64,000 nucleotides of DNA from Jhaorihella thermophila (GTDB lineage Bacteria > Pseudomonadota > Alphaproteobacteria > Rhodobacterales > Rhodobacteraceae). This document shows, one piece after another, positions 8,981 through 18,345 of this stretch (within the stretch, counting starts at the first letter, position 1; every line of letters begins with the position of its first letter). The DNA is taken from positions 1 through 64,000 of the forward strand of contig NZ_FNVD01000007.1 of NCBI RefSeq assembly GCF_900108275.1, given 5' to 3'. The notes under the pieces are model-generated. The model saw nothing but the letters and a program-made list of their open reading frames with translations, did no database searches and had not been told where the DNA came from. The position numbers and the translations under genes were made by a program.

Positions 8981-9769
8981 ATGAAAATGGCCGATCTGGG
9001 CGATGTCCAGCTTCACTATCGCGTCGACGGCGACCCGCACGGGGTTCCGATCGTGTTCGCCAACTCGCTGGGCACGGATCTGCGACTGTGGGATGCGGTG
9101 GTGCCGCTGTTGCCGCCTGGGCTGCGGATCATCCGCTATGACAAGCGCGGGCACGGGCTGTCGTCGCTGCCGCGCCCGCCTTATACGATGGGCGGGCTTG
9201 TGCGCGACGTGGAACGCCTGCTGGACATGCTCGAGGTGCGCGATGCGGTGTTCGTGGGGCTGTCCATCGGCGGCATGATCGCGCAGGGTCTGGCGGTCAA
9301 GCGGTTCGACATCGTGCGCGCCATGGTGCTGTCGAATACCGGCGCCAAGATCGGCACGCCCGAGATCTGGCAGCAGCGCATCGACGCGGTACGCGAAGGC
9401 GGGATCGAGGCGCTGGCCGATGCCACGATGGAGCGCTGGTTTTCGCGCGATTTCCGCGCCAGACCCGAGATGCTGTTGTGGCGCAACATGCTGACCCGGA
9501 CTCCGGCTGACGGCTATATCGGGTGTTCGCAAGCGATCTCGGGCACGGATTTCTACACCCCCACCAGCGGGCTGCGCCTGCCCACGCTGGGCATCGCCGG
9601 GTCCGAAGATGGCGGCACGCCACCGGATCTGGTGCGCGAGACGACCGAGCTGGTGCCGGGGTCGAAGTTCCACCTGATCCGTCGCGCGGGGCACCTGCCC
9701 TGTGTCGAAAAGCCCGAGGAATACGCCCAGGTGCTGACCGAATTCCTGCGCGAGGTCGGGCATATCTGA
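8981..9769 (+). CDS. pcaD: Alpha/beta hydrolase, probable 3-oxoadipate enol-lactonase
   Basis: 262 residues. It resembles PcaD, which opens 3-oxoadipate enol-lactone in the protocatechuate branch of the beta-ketoadipate pathway. Visible features are the oxyanion region FANSLGTDLRLWD, RYDKRGHGLS, the nucleophile elbow GLSIGG, a late Asp region (GSEDGG) and the catalytic His in AGHLPCVEKPEEY. ATG with GGGGGAGG about eight bases upstream. No other pca gene is present, so a role on another ester or lactone is possible. It overlaps the next hydrolase at TGATG. Confidence 0.72.
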   Translation: MKMADLGDVQLHYRVDGDPHGVPIVFANSLGTDLRLWDAVVPLLPPGLRIIRYDKRGHGLSSLPRPPYTMGGLVRDVERLLDMLEVRDAVFVGLSIGGMIAQGLAVKRFDIVRAMVLSNTGAKIGTPEIWQQRIDAVREGGIEALADATMERWFSRDFRARPEMLLWRNMLTRTPADGYIGCSQAISGTDFYTPTSGLRLPTLGIAGSEDGGTPPDLVRETTELVPGSKFHLIRRAGHLPCVEKPEEYAQVLTEFLREVGHI

Positions 9770-10485
9770 TGGCCGATTTCCTGCTGGTGCACGGATCCTG
9801 CCACGGCGCGTGGTGCTGGCGCGACGTGATCCCGGCGCTCGCGCGGCTCGGCCATTCCGCCCATGCGATCGACCTGCCGGGCCACGGAGACGACAGCACG
9901 CCGGTCGAGCAGATCACCCTGGACGCCTGCCGCGATGCGATCCTGGCCGCCAGCACGCCCGAGACGATCGTCGTCGGCCACAGCTGGGGCGGCTACCCCA
10001 TCAGCGCCGCCGCCGAGGCCGCGCCGGATGCGATGCGCGGGTTGATCTATCTGTGCGCCTATGTGCCGGTGTCGGGGCTGTCGATGATCGACATGCGCCG
10101 GCGCGGACCGCGCCAGACCATCACCGGCGCCGTGATCCGCGACCCGTCAGGGCTGTCCTACAGGTTCGACCCCGCCCAGGCGCCGGATCTGTTCTACAAC
10201 GACTGCCCGGCCGAGGTGGTGACCTTAGCGCTGCGCCGGCTGGGGTCTCAGGCGATCGACCCGCAGGACACGCCGTTGACGCTGGGCGCGAGCTTCGCGC
10301 GGGTGCCCCGGCACTATGTCCGCTGCACCGGCGACCGCTTGATCCCGCCCGAATACCAGGCCGCCATGGTCGCGGACTGGCCGCGGGAAACCGTGCACGA
10401 GATGGACACCGGCCATTCCCCCTTTTTCGCCGATCCGCGGGGGTTGGCGGATGTGCTCGACCGCATCGCAGGGGCGATGGGCTGA
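9769..10485 (+). CDS. Alpha/beta hydrolase (esterase, EstC / plant methylesterase-like)
   Basis: 238 residues. LLVHGSCHGAWCW, the nucleophile elbow VGHSWGG and the late histidine in TGHSPFF place it in the group containing EstC, hydroxynitrile lyases and plant methylesterases. The late YVRCTGDRLIPPEYQ segment carries the likely acid. The substrate is unknown. Its ATG overlaps the stop of the preceding hydrolase, so the two are probably co-translated. Confidence 0.75.
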   Translation: MADFLLVHGSCHGAWCWRDVIPALARLGHSAHAIDLPGHGDDSTPVEQITLDACRDAILAASTPETIVVGHSWGGYPISAAAEAAPDAMRGLIYLCAYVPVSGLSMIDMRRRGPRQTITGAVIRDPSGLSYRFDPAQAPDLFYNDCPAEVVTLALRRLGSQAIDPQDTPLTLGASFARVPRHYVRCTGDRLIPPEYQAAMVADWPRETVHEMDTGHSPFFADPRGLADVLDRIAGAMG

Positions 10486-10572
10486 CCTGCGGGGACGAAC
10501 GGTAATTTCGCCTTTCTTTGGCCGGCGCGGCGCAATAGCCTGCGGCCGATTTGTTCAACCGATACCGGACGA

Positions 10573-11781
10573 ATGCACCGATTGCGCCTGCCTCTTCTCT
10601 TTGTTCTCGCCACCGTGGTGATCGACGCCATGGGGATCGGGCTCATCATGCCGATCATGCCCGATCTGATTCGCGACGTGCGCGGCGGGGATCTGGCCGA
10701 AGCCGCGTTGTGGGGCGGGATCCTGTCCACCGCTTTTGCCGTCATGCAGTTCCTCTGCGCGCCGGTGATCGGCAACCTGTCCGACTCTTTCGGCCGGCGG
10801 CCGGTGATGCTGGTGTCGCTGTTCGCGATGATGCTGGACTATCTGGTGATGGCGGTGGCGGGGTCGATCTGGCTTCTGCTGGCGGCGCGGGTGGTCGGCG
10901 GCATCACCGCGTCGACGCAGGCGACGGCCTCGGCCTGGGTTGCCGACATGTCCGCGCCCGAACGCCGGGCCACCAATTTCGGGCTGGTGGGCGCGGCCTT
11001 TGGTGCGGGCTTCGTCCTGGGGCCGCTGCTCGGGGGGGCGTTGGGCGAACTGGGCACCCGCGCGCCCTTTTACGCCGCGGCGCTGCTGGTGGCCGCGAAC
11101 TTTCTGCTGGGGCTTGCGGTGATGCCGGAAACCGTCACGCAGGACAGACGCCGCCGCTTCACCTGGGCGCGCGCCAACCCACTGGGGGCGCTGCGCCAGA
11201 TGACCCGGTTGCCGGGCATCGCGCCGCTGCTGGCCGCCTATTTCCTCTATTCCGTTGCGCTTTATGTCTATCCGGCGATCTGGCCCTATTTCACGCAGGA
11301 AAGGTTCGGCTGGACGCCGCGGACGATCGGCCTGTCGCTGGGGCTGTTCGGGGTGGCGATGGCCCTCGTCCAGGGCGGTTTGATCCGGGTGGTTCTGCGC
11401 CGCCTCGGCGAACGGCGCACCGTGGTCTGGGGACAGGTCTTTGACATGGGCACCTTCGCCCTGCTGGCCTTTATCACCAGCGGCACGGCGGCGCTGATCC
11501 TGACGCCGCTGGCGGCGCTGGGCGCGGTGGTGTCGCCGGCATTGCAGGGGATCATGTCGCGCAAGGTCGGCGATGATGCGCAGGGAGAGTTGCAGGGCGT
11601 GCTGACAAGCGTGCATGCGCTTTCGATGATCGCGTCGCCCCTGCTGATGGCAAGCGTCTTTTCCGCCTTCACCCGCGCCGATGCGCCGGTCCATCTGCCC
11701 GGCGCGCCGTTCCTCGTGTCGATCCTGCTGCTGGCGGCCGGGCTGGCGCTGTTCGCGCGCAGCCGAAGTTCCGTAGCGTAA
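10573..11781 (+). CDS. MFS transporter, TetA-like drug exporter family
   Basis: 402 residues with about twelve hydrophobic segments. The opening [21 protein letters not shown] and the loop 2-3 motif [14 protein letters not shown] mark the proton-coupled DHA1 group that includes TetA and Bcr. TetA-like proteins export tetracyclines, but the substrate here cannot be read from sequence. It follows the two hydrolases with about 90 bases between, so it may be a separate unit. Confidence 0.85.
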   Translation: MHRLRLPLLFVLATVVIDAMGIGLIMPIMPDLIRDVRGGDLAEAALWGGILSTAFAVMQFLCAPVIGNLSDSFGRRPVMLVSLFAMMLDYLVMAVAGSIWLLLAARVVGGITASTQATASAWVADMSAPERRATNFGLVGAAFGAGFVLGPLLGGALGELGTRAPFYAAALLVAANFLLGLAVMPETVTQDRRRRFTWARANPLGALRQMTRLPGIAPLLAAYFLYSVALYVYPAIWPYFTQERFGWTPRTIGLSLGLFGVAMALVQGGLIRVVLRRLGERRTVVWGQVFDMGTFALLAFITSGTAALILTPLAALGAVVSPALQGIMSRKVGDDAQGELQGVLTSVHALSMIASPLLMASVFSAFTRADAPVHLPGAPFLVSILLLAAGLALFARSRSSVA

Positions 11782-11869
11782 TTGCGACGGCGCGGTGCCG
11801 TTTTGGCGCTTGCGATGCGGCCCTTGCCGCGCCACGCTGCGAGAAAACGAACGCCGGGAGACCCTTTCC

Positions 11870-12961
11870 ATGCAGACCATCAAGGCAGCCGTTTGCCGCG
11901 AATTCGGTGCGCCGCTCGTGATCGAGGAGATCCAGATCGACGACCCCGGAATGGGTCAGGTCGAGGTCACTCTGGACGCGGTGGCGATCTGCCATTCCGA
12001 CATTTCCTATGCCGAGGGCGCCTGGGGCGGCCACCTGCCCGCCGTCTATGGCCACGAGGCCGCCGGCACCATCACCGCCACCGGCCCCGGCGTAAGCGAT
12101 TTCGAGGTGGGCGACCCGGTGGTGGTGACCCTGATCCGCGCCTGCGGATCCTGCCCGTCCTGCGCCAGCGGCAAGCCGACCATCTGCGAGAACCCCGCCG
12201 ATGGGGTCAAGGGTCCGATTCGCACCGCCGATGGCGGGCCCCTGCTGCAGGCGATGGCCTGCGGGGCATTTGCCGAAAAGGTCGTGGTCGATCGCAGCCA
12301 GATCGTGAAGATTCCCGAAACAATGGACCGCGCGGTGGCCTGCCTGCTGTCCTGCGGGGTCATCACCGGGGTCGGCGCGGCGGTGAACGCGGCGGGCCTG
12401 CGGGCCGGGCAGGACGCGGTGGTGATCGGCGCGGGCGGCGTGGGGCTGAACGCGATCCAGGGCGCGCGGATCGCCGGCGCGCGGCGCATCGTCGCCGTGG
12501 ACATGACCGAGGAAAAGCTGGAAATCGCGCGGGAATTCGGCGCCACCCACGGCGTGCTGGCGACCGATCCCAAGCCCTGGCGCGCGGCCTACAAGGCGCT
12601 GGGCGGGCGCGGTGCCGACGTGGTCATGGTCACGGTCGGGGCGGTTCCGGCCTACAATGACGCGGTGCGCTATCTGGGCTGGGGCGGCAAGGCGATCATG
12701 ATCGGGATGCCGCACAGCGACGGCGTGGCCGGTTATTCGCCGATGGCCATGTCCTATCAGGGCCAGGGGCTGATCGGGTCGAAGATGGGCGACGTGGTGA
12801 TCCAGCGCGACATCCCCTGGATGATCGACCTCTACCAGCAGGGGCGGCTGAAGCTGGACGAGCTGATCTCGGGCCGCTGGCGGCTCGATCAGATCAACGA
12901 GGCGATCGCCGACACCAAGACCGGCAGCGCCAAGCGCAACGTGATCCTGTTCGAAAGGTAG
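11870..12961 (+). CDS. Zinc-dependent alcohol dehydrogenase
   Basis: 363 residues of the medium-chain dehydrogenase family. Catalytic zinc ligands are the Cys in AICHSD, the His-Glu in YGHEAAG and a Cys near SCGVITG. Structural zinc is bound by CGSCPSCASGKPTIC. The NAD-binding glycine motif is VIGAGGVGLNAIQGA. It resembles the class III-like Zn-ADH branch but lacks features that fix a substrate. The ATG has GGGAG upstream. The broken LysE gene starts four bases after its stop codon. Confidence 0.87.
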   Translation: MQTIKAAVCREFGAPLVIEEIQIDDPGMGQVEVTLDAVAICHSDISYAEGAWGGHLPAVYGHEAAGTITATGPGVSDFEVGDPVVVTLIRACGSCPSCASGKPTICENPADGVKGPIRTADGGPLLQAMACGAFAEKVVVDRSQIVKIPETMDRAVACLLSCGVITGVGAAVNAAGLRAGQDAVVIGAGGVGLNAIQGARIAGARRIVAVDMTEEKLEIAREFGATHGVLATDPKPWRAAYKALGGRGADVVMVTVGAVPAYNDAVRYLGWGGKAIMIGMPHSDGVAGYSPMAMSYQGQGLIGSKMGDVVIQRDIPWMIDLYQQGRLKLDELISGRWRLDQINEAIADTKTGSAKRNVILFER

Positions 12962-12965
12962 CGCG

Positions 12966-13372
12966 ATGTTCGACTATTCCCTGCAGCACTGGACGGCCTT
13001 TCTGACCGCCGCCATTCTTCTGAACCTGTCGCCGGGGCCGGACGTCGCCTTCATTCTGCGCAGGCCGCCCGCGTGTTCCGGCAGGGGGTTCTCGTCGCCC
13101 TGTTCAACCCGAAGGTCGCGGTCTTCTTCCTGGCCTTTCTTCCGCAGTTCGTCGTCCCCGGCGCGGGGCCGGTCCCGGCACAGCTGTTCTTCCACGGGAT
13201 CCTGTTCATCGCCGTCGCCGGACTGGTGGAGCCGGTGCTGGATCTGATGTTGCACAGGCTGATGGCGGGGCTGAGGCGCAAACCGTCTGTTGGCCAGTGG
13301 ATAGACCGGGCGCTCGGAACCTTGCTGATCGGGCTGGGGGTCAAATTGTTCCTGTCCGGCAAACCGGAATGA
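12966..13372 (+). pseudogene. LysE/RhtB-family exporter gene with an internal deletion and frameshift
   Basis: The first 31 codons (MFDYSLQHWTAFLTAAILL, then SPGPDVAFIL) are a normal LysE-family N-terminus. After about base 13058 the reading frame changes and the sequence resumes as AQAARVFRQGVLVALFNPK and on to a normal C-terminus. Family members are about 205 residues and the segment between these two points is usually 80-90 residues, so roughly 250 bases are gone. The loss is not a multiple of three. No functional exporter should be made; the C-terminal 99 codons from GTG 13073 could at most give a fragment. Confidence 0.88.
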
Positions 13373-13397
13373 CCGGGCGCGGACCGGGGTGGAAAAA

Positions 13398-13462
13398 GGG
13401 GGCCAGCCCCCCTCGGCCCTGACGGGCCTCACCCCCCGGAGTATTTTCGGCAAGATGAAGAA
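13398..13462 (+). repeat. Dispersed 3'-end repeat, copy C
   Basis: Stems GGGGG/CCCCC and GGCCC/GGGCC (13415-13428) are followed by CCCCCC and the core GGAGTATTTTCGGCAAGATG AAGAA (13438-13462). It starts some 25 bases after the LysE pseudogene stop, in the same orientation. The core ends only 16 bases before the next start codon, so the element also forms the 5' leader of the dehydratase gene. Confidence 0.78.
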
Positions 13463-13478
13463 ACGAAGGGGCTGTGCG

Positions 13479-14711
13479 ATGAAGCTGCAGGATCTTGATG
13501 TCATCGTCACCGCGCCGCCGGCGCCGGGCTGGGGCGGGCGTTACTGGATCCTGGTCAAGGTGACCACCGACACCGGCATCACGGGCTGGGGCGAATGCTA
13601 TGCCTCGTCGGTGGGGCCCGAGGCGATGCGACACGTCATCCGCGACGTGTTTGACCGGCACATGGCCGGGGAAAGCCCGGAAAACATCGAACTGATGTTC
13701 CGCCGCGTCTATTCGAGCGGCTTCACCCAGCGGCCGGATCTGACCGTGATGGGGGCGTTTTCGGGCTTGGAGATCGCCTGCTGGGACATTCTGGGCAAGG
13801 ACCGCGGGCGGCCGGTCTGGGCGCTGCTGGGGGGGCGGATGAACGGCCGGATCCGGGCCTATACCTATCTGTATCCCCTGCCCCACCAGCCGATGGGCGA
13901 CTTCTGGACCTCGCCCGAGATGGCCGCGGAATGCGCGACCGAGATGGTGCGCCGCGGGTTCACGGCGGTGAAGTTCGACCCGGCCGGCCCCTACACGATG
14001 CGCGGCGGGCACATGCCGGCGATGTCGGACATTTCCGTATCAGCCGCCTTTTGCAAGGCGATCCGAGAGGCGGTGGGGGATCGGGCGGATCTGCTGTTCG
14101 GCACGCATGGGCAGTTTTCCACCGGCGGAGCGATCCGGCTGGGGCAGGCGCTGGAGCCCTATTCGCCGCTCTGGTTCGAAGAGCCCGTGCCGCCCGACAA
14201 CATTGCCGAGATGGCGCGTGTGGCGCAGGCGGTGCGGATCCCCGTTGCCACCGGCGAGCGACTGACGACCAAGGCCGAGTTCGCCGCGGTACTGCGCGCG
14301 GGCGCGGCGACGATTCTGCAACCGGCGCTGGGGCGCGCGGGCGGGATCTGGGAGATGAAGAAGGTCGCCGCCATCGCCGAGGCGCACAACGCGCAGATGG
14401 CGCCGCACCTTTACGCCGGCCCCGTCGAATGGGCCGCGAACATCCATCTGGCCGCGTCGATTCCGAACTTCCTGCTGCTCGAGACGATCGAGACGCCATT
14501 CCACGACCGACTGGTCAAGGGCGCGATCCGGGTCGAGAACGGGTTCGTCACGCCGCCCGAGGCACCGGGGCTGGGCATCGAAGTGGACGAAGACCTGGCC
14601 CGCGCCCATCCCTATACCGGCGAGGGGCTGCACCTTCAGATGCAGGAAGAACCCTGCGATTACGTTAACGGGAACGCCTTTGCCGGCGGCGCGCCGCCAA
14701 GGGAAGAGTGA
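13479..14711 (+). CDS. Enolase-superfamily sugar-acid dehydratase (mandelate racemase / galactonate dehydratase-like)
   Basis: 410 residues. The N-terminal capping domain is followed by a TIM barrel with the metal ligands and acid/base residues of the superfamily: KFDPAGPY, GTHGQF, WFEEPVPPDN, TGERLTTKAEF and the late histidine in QMAPHLYAGP. Members dehydrate or racemise sugar acids; the closest look is to the galactonate dehydratase-like group. ATG with a GAAGGGG segment upstream. It is followed, after 64 bases, by an ArsR-type regulator. Confidence 0.82.
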   Translation: MKLQDLDVIVTAPPAPGWGGRYWILVKVTTDTGITGWGECYASSVGPEAMRHVIRDVFDRHMAGESPENIELMFRRVYSSGFTQRPDLTVMGAFSGLEIACWDILGKDRGRPVWALLGGRMNGRIRAYTYLYPLPHQPMGDFWTSPEMAAECATEMVRRGFTAVKFDPAGPYTMRGGHMPAMSDISVSAAFCKAIREAVGDRADLLFGTHGQFSTGGAIRLGQALEPYSPLWFEEPVPPDNIAEMARVAQAVRIPVATGERLTTKAEFAAVLRAGAATILQPALGRAGGIWEMKKVAAIAEAHNAQMAPHLYAGPVEWAANIHLAASIPNFLLLETIETPFHDRLVKGAIRVENGFVTPPEAPGLGIEVDEDLARAHPYTGEGLHLQMQEEPCDYVNGNAFAGGAPPREE

Positions 14712-14775
14712 CTTCACAATTCCGGGCCGCGCGTGATAGCATGGCGAAAATGGAATGTGACAGGGTGTTGCGACC

Positions 14776-15126
14776 GTGACCGTTGAGCCTTTGCCGAAAA
14801 TGACCCCGGACGCCACCGACGAGATGGGGACCAGCGCAAGCGACGCCGCCGCCTATCTCAAGACGCTGGCGCATGAGGGGCGGCTGATGATCCTGTGTCA
14901 CCTGGGCGCAGGGGAAAAATCGGTGGGCGAACTGGAGCGCCTGCTGGGCATTCGCCAGGCCGCCGTCAGCCAGATGCTGGCGCGTCTGCGCGAAGAAGGG
15001 CTTGTGCGCACCCGGCGGGACGGCAAGACGATCTATTATTCCCTGGCCGACGACCGGACCGAAAAGGTGATCGGATTGCTCTATTCCCTGTTCTGCGGGG
15101 CGGGGAAGGACGGGAAACCCGCCTGA
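14776..15126 (+). CDS. ArsR-family repressor with a persulfide-sensor cysteine pair (SqrR/BigR-like)
   Basis: 116 residues from a GTG start; an ATG eight codons later is an alternative. The winged helix (IRQAAVSQMLARLREEGLVRTRRDGKTIYYSL) is typical of ArsR proteins. Two cysteines, Cys41 in MILCHL and Cys107 in YSLFC, lie 66 residues apart, the spacing I recall for the SqrR/BigR pair that forms a polysulfide bridge in response to reactive sulfur. No arsenic-type CVC motif is present. No sulfide-oxidation gene lies nearby, so its target must be elsewhere or it may control itself. Confidence 0.82.
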   Translation: MTVEPLPKMTPDATDEMGTSASDAAAYLKTLAHEGRLMILCHLGAGEKSVGELERLLGIRQAAVSQMLARLREEGLVRTRRDGKTIYYSLADDRTEKVIGLLYSLFCGAGKDGKPA

Positions 15127-15135
15127 CGTCCGGTT

Positions 15136-18100
15136 TCAAGTCGGCACGTAGCCCGCCACCACCTGCAACAGCTTGAAGGCCACTGCGGCGTCGTTTTCCA
15201 CGACAGCCATGAATTCCTCTTCGCCGATGCGCAGGCAGGTCAGGTCGGTCTTGGCCACCATGCTGAGCGCGCGCGGTTCCTTGCGGATCAGGCCCAGCTC
15301 GCCGACCAGAGACCCCGGCCCCACCACGGCAACCAACTCGTCCTCGCCGTCTTCATGCGGCAGATACAGGCCCGCCTCGCCTTCGATGATCATGTAGGCG
15401 CCGTCGGAGGCATCATCATCCTTGCGGAAGATCACGTCGCCGGCCTTGGCCTCGTACCAGCGCGCACCGAAGGCCAGAAGCCGCAACTGACGCCGGTCGA
15501 GCCCCGAAAACAGCGGCGTCTGTTCGAGCGCCCGCACCTTGCGCGCCAGATCGGCGCTGGCGGCGCCTTCCTCTTCTTCGCCGCCATGGACTTCTTCCGA
15601 CACGATCCGCCCCTGCTGAATCTGGACGAACAGGTCGAAGGCCCGTTCGTTCGTCAACTCGGGTTCAAGATAGATCAATGTCGTCTCCGGCAGCAACCTG
15701 CGCAGATTCCGAAAGACCGCGATCTTGGTTTCCATGTCGAAACTGGCCAGCGCCTGATCGAGGATCAGGATATCGGGCCGCTTGATCGTGGCCCGGCAAA
15801 AGGCCAGCGGTTCGGCAAATGTGGCCGGCAGGTTCTGCCCGCCCAGCGCCACCGGCAGGTCATAGATCAGTTCGATCACCAGATCGCGCGCACCGTTTTC
15901 CGCCAGAACCTCCGTCACCAGCCGGCGGAGTTCCTCGGCGCGGGCGCCGGAGAGTTCGGACACCTTGCCGAACAGCGCGTTTTCCAGCACCGTCAGACCC
16001 GGTGCAAAGCGGTTGATGTCGAGCGGCTCGAACAGATCCCCCAGGCTCTGCAACAGCCGCGCCGCGTGGGCCTTGCGCTGGGTCAGGATCCGTTCCTTCA
16101 TCTCGTCGGTGAAGGCCGGGCCGATCTGCTCGGCCGAAATGCGGATCGGGACCATCAGGATCGTGGCCAGATCCTCGTCGCTCAGTTCGGGTTCCTCTTC
16201 CTGCCCGTGCTTCTCGACCAGGTCCACGACCTTTTCGTAAATGTCCGCCTCCAGCCCCAGCCGGCGGAACAGCGGGTGGTCGGTGCCGTCGCGACCGAAG
16301 ATCTGGCGCAGCATCTCGATCACGTCGCGCACGCGCTGCACGATGGCAACGTCCAGCCCCTGGCTGCGCAAGAGCGCCAGAAACTCGGTCTGTCGCGCCA
16401 GAACATCCTGCGTGATCGGACGGCGCGCGGTGGCGAACAACAGGTTTTCGGCCAGCGGCAGGGCCGGGTTGTACAGGTCCGGGTCGAAGAAATAGGCGTA
16501 TTGGTCCAGCCCCGCCTCGCGCACGGCCTGTTGCACCTTGGGCCGCAGTTCGACCAGCCGCTGCGCCAGTTCGGGATGGTTCCTGGGGTCGAACCTTTCA
16601 TCCAGCCCGCGCCGCAGCAGCGCCGTGGCCGGACCCAGGCCCGAAATCAGCCGCAGCCACCAGCGACGCAGTTCTTCGCTGTCCTCCACCCCGGCGAGGC
16701 GCGGATCGGTCCATTCGGCCGGCCAGGGATCGGGGCTGTTGCCGGCGCGCAGCGCCTCGCGGAAGGCGTCCGGGTCGGCCGGGTCGGACAGCGGGTGGAA
16801 CCGCAGCGGCATCATCACGTTGTCGCCGAACGTGCCGCGAAACAGCACGGGATGCGACGATACATGGCCGATCCGCCGCGCGATCACCTGCTGGTGCAAC
16901 TGGTTCAGGTCATACCCCGCCACCGTCACCTTGCCCGAAGAGGGCAACACCTCGCGCGTCAGCAGTTCCGCAAGAGCGCGACGGTCCTGCGCACCGGGGG
17001 CCGCGATCCCGATGACCGAACCGGCCGGCATGGTCAGGTTCAGATCGTCCAGAACGATATTGCCATCGACATCGCGCACCGAGACATGGTCCAGCACGAT
17101 GTCGCCGTTCAGGCGCGGGCAGTCCTCGGGCTCGCCCTCGAACAGCTTTTCGTCGATCATGCCCGGCGGCGCAAAACGTTCGATGATCACCTCCCAGCGC
17201 ACCGCCATGTCCTGGGTCTGGTTGTAATAGGCCAGAAGCTCCTTCCACGGCGAGCTGAGATCCTTGTAGGCGGCAAGTGCGGCCACCAGCGCCCCCAGAG
17301 ACACCAGCCCTTCGATCACCAGAAAGCCGCCGACCGAATAGAAGAAGAACGGCGTCAGCTGGGTGATGAAGTTGTTGAGGAACTTCATGAAGAACTTTTT
17401 CTGGTAGATCTGGAACCGGATGTCGAAGATCCGGCCCAGTCGGTGCGTGATCAGCGCCCGCCGATAGCGCCAGCCGCCGTTCACCCGCAGCGTGCCCACG
17501 CCTTCGGCGGTTTCGCCGATTTCCGCGGCCAGGCTGCGCACCTCCTGGATGCGGCGCTTGTTCAGCTGGTTGATCTGGCGCTGCAGGCGCGGGATCAGCC
17601 AGGCCTGAAGCGGAATCAGCGCGACCGCCGCCAGCCCGAACCAGACGCTTTGCGCGAACAGAAAGAACAGGATGGTCAGCATCTGCCCTGCCTGCAGCAC
17701 CGGCTGGCTGATCGCATCGCCCATCAGCCCGCCCATCGGTTCGCTCTCGGCTGTGATCATGCTGACCAGTTCGCCCTGGCTGACGCGCTCGAAATAGGGC
17801 TGGGGAAAACGCATGGTCCGCGCGATCAGCTGATAACGGAACCGGCGCAGCATCCGTTCGCTCAGCACGCCCTTCATGGTGTTGATGCGCATCTTGAGCA
17901 GCCCATGCGCCAGCACCGCGGCCAGAAAGGCGCCGCACAGCACCCAGAGGAAGGTGACCTGCGGCAGCTCAACGCCGAACAGATCCACCGTCGGGCTGGG
18001 CGAACCGATCGCGTCGTTGATGATCCGCTTGGGCAACTCCAGCGTCAGGTAGAGCAGAGGAAACAGCGCGACTGTCACGACCAGCAGGATCAACTGGTCG

Positions 18101-18207
18101 CGTTTCGAATATTTCCAGATGAAACGAAACAGGTTCTGTTCTATGGCTGACGCCCCGCGCGTTCCTCGTCCGCCGGCCCCCGACCGGCTGCCGCGGCAGC
18201 GTATCAA
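15136..18207 (-). CDS. ABC-exporter-like membrane protein with degenerate nucleotide-binding motifs and a cyclic-nucleotide-binding domain
   Basis: About 1023 residues. The N-terminal part is an ABC type 1 membrane domain (roughly residues 25-340, six hydrophobic segments). The ATPase-like domain (about 365-870) has GIAAPGAQDRR where a Walker A should read GxxGxGK[ST], ALGGQN in place of the LSGGQ signature, and LILDQA with Gln replacing the catalytic Glu after Walker B. About 265 residues (470-735) are inserted between the Q-loop region and the signature. A cNMP-binding domain (about 900-1015, GELGLIRKEPRALS) ends the protein. ATP hydrolysis looks unlikely; a regulated scaffold or lipid-associated role is inference. 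No ATG opens the frame: TTG at 18207 is the first candidate and the true start may be further in. Confidence 0.8.
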   Translation of the reverse strand: MIRCRGSRSGAGGRGTRGASAIEQNLFRFIWKYSKRDQLILLVVTVALFPLLYLTLELPKRIINDAIGSPSPTVDLFGVELPQVTFLWVLCGAFLAAVLAHGLLKMRINTMKGVLSERMLRRFRYQLIARTMRFPQPYFERVSQGELVSMITAESEPMGGLMGDAISQPVLQAGQMLTILFFLFAQSVWFGLAAVALIPLQAWLIPRLQRQINQLNKRRIQEVRSLAAEIGETAEGVGTLRVNGGWRYRRALITHRLGRIFDIRFQIYQKKFFMKFLNNFITQLTPFFFYSVGGFLVIEGLVSLGALVAALAAYKDLSSPWKELLAYYNQTQDMAVRWEVIIERFAPPGMIDEKLFEGEPEDCPRLNGDIVLDHVSVRDVDGNIVLDDLNLTMPAGSVIGIAAPGAQDRRALAELLTREVLPSSGKVTVAGYDLNQLHQQVIARRIGHVSSHPVLFRGTFGDNVMMPLRFHPLSDPADPDAFREALRAGNSPDPWPAEWTDPRLAGVEDSEELRRWWLRLISGLGPATALLRRGLDERFDPRNHPELAQRLVELRPKVQQAVREAGLDQYAYFFDPDLYNPALPLAENLLFATARRPITQDVLARQTEFLALLRSQGLDVAIVQRVRDVIEMLRQIFGRDGTDHPLFRRLGLEADIYEKVVDLVEKHGQEEEPELSDEDLATILMVPIRISAEQIGPAFTDEMKERILTQRKAHAARLLQSLGDLFEPLDINRFAPGLTVLENALFGKVSELSGARAEELRRLVTEVLAENGARDLVIELIYDLPVALGGQNLPATFAEPLAFCRATIKRPDILILDQALASFDMETKIAVFRNLRRLLPETTLIYLEPELTNERAFDLFVQIQQGRIVSEEVHGGEEEEGAASADLARKVRALEQTPLFSGLDRRQLRLLAFGARWYEAKAGDVIFRKDDDASDGAYMIIEGEAGLYLPHEDGEDELVAVVGPGSLVGELGLIRKEPRALSMVAKTDLTCLRIGEEEFMAVVENDAAVAFKLLQVVAGYVPT

Positions 18208-18345
18208 GCCGCGACCTGCAAGCGCAATCGCTTTCCCGCCCGCAAGCCCGGAGAATGCGCATCAGCGGAAAATGGTGTAACGCGTTTGCAGCGCCCCCTG
18301 ATCCGTCCTAAGCTGCCCCGGTCGGACCGGACGAGGAGGATCGGC

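Noticed and set aside
8981-9769. Protocatechuate (pca) operon
   Set aside because: Only a pcaD-like gene is present; neighbours are not pca genes, so a pathway call is not supported.
13073-13372. Independent 99-residue membrane protein
   Set aside because: It is the C-terminal part of a LysE protein whose N-terminus lies just upstream in another frame; a deletion explains both.
15355-18150. 931-codon open frame antisense to the degenerate ABC protein gene
   Set aside because: Low-complexity His/Gln/Arg composition and no domain; the minus-strand reading has membrane segments, ABC outline and a cNMP domain.
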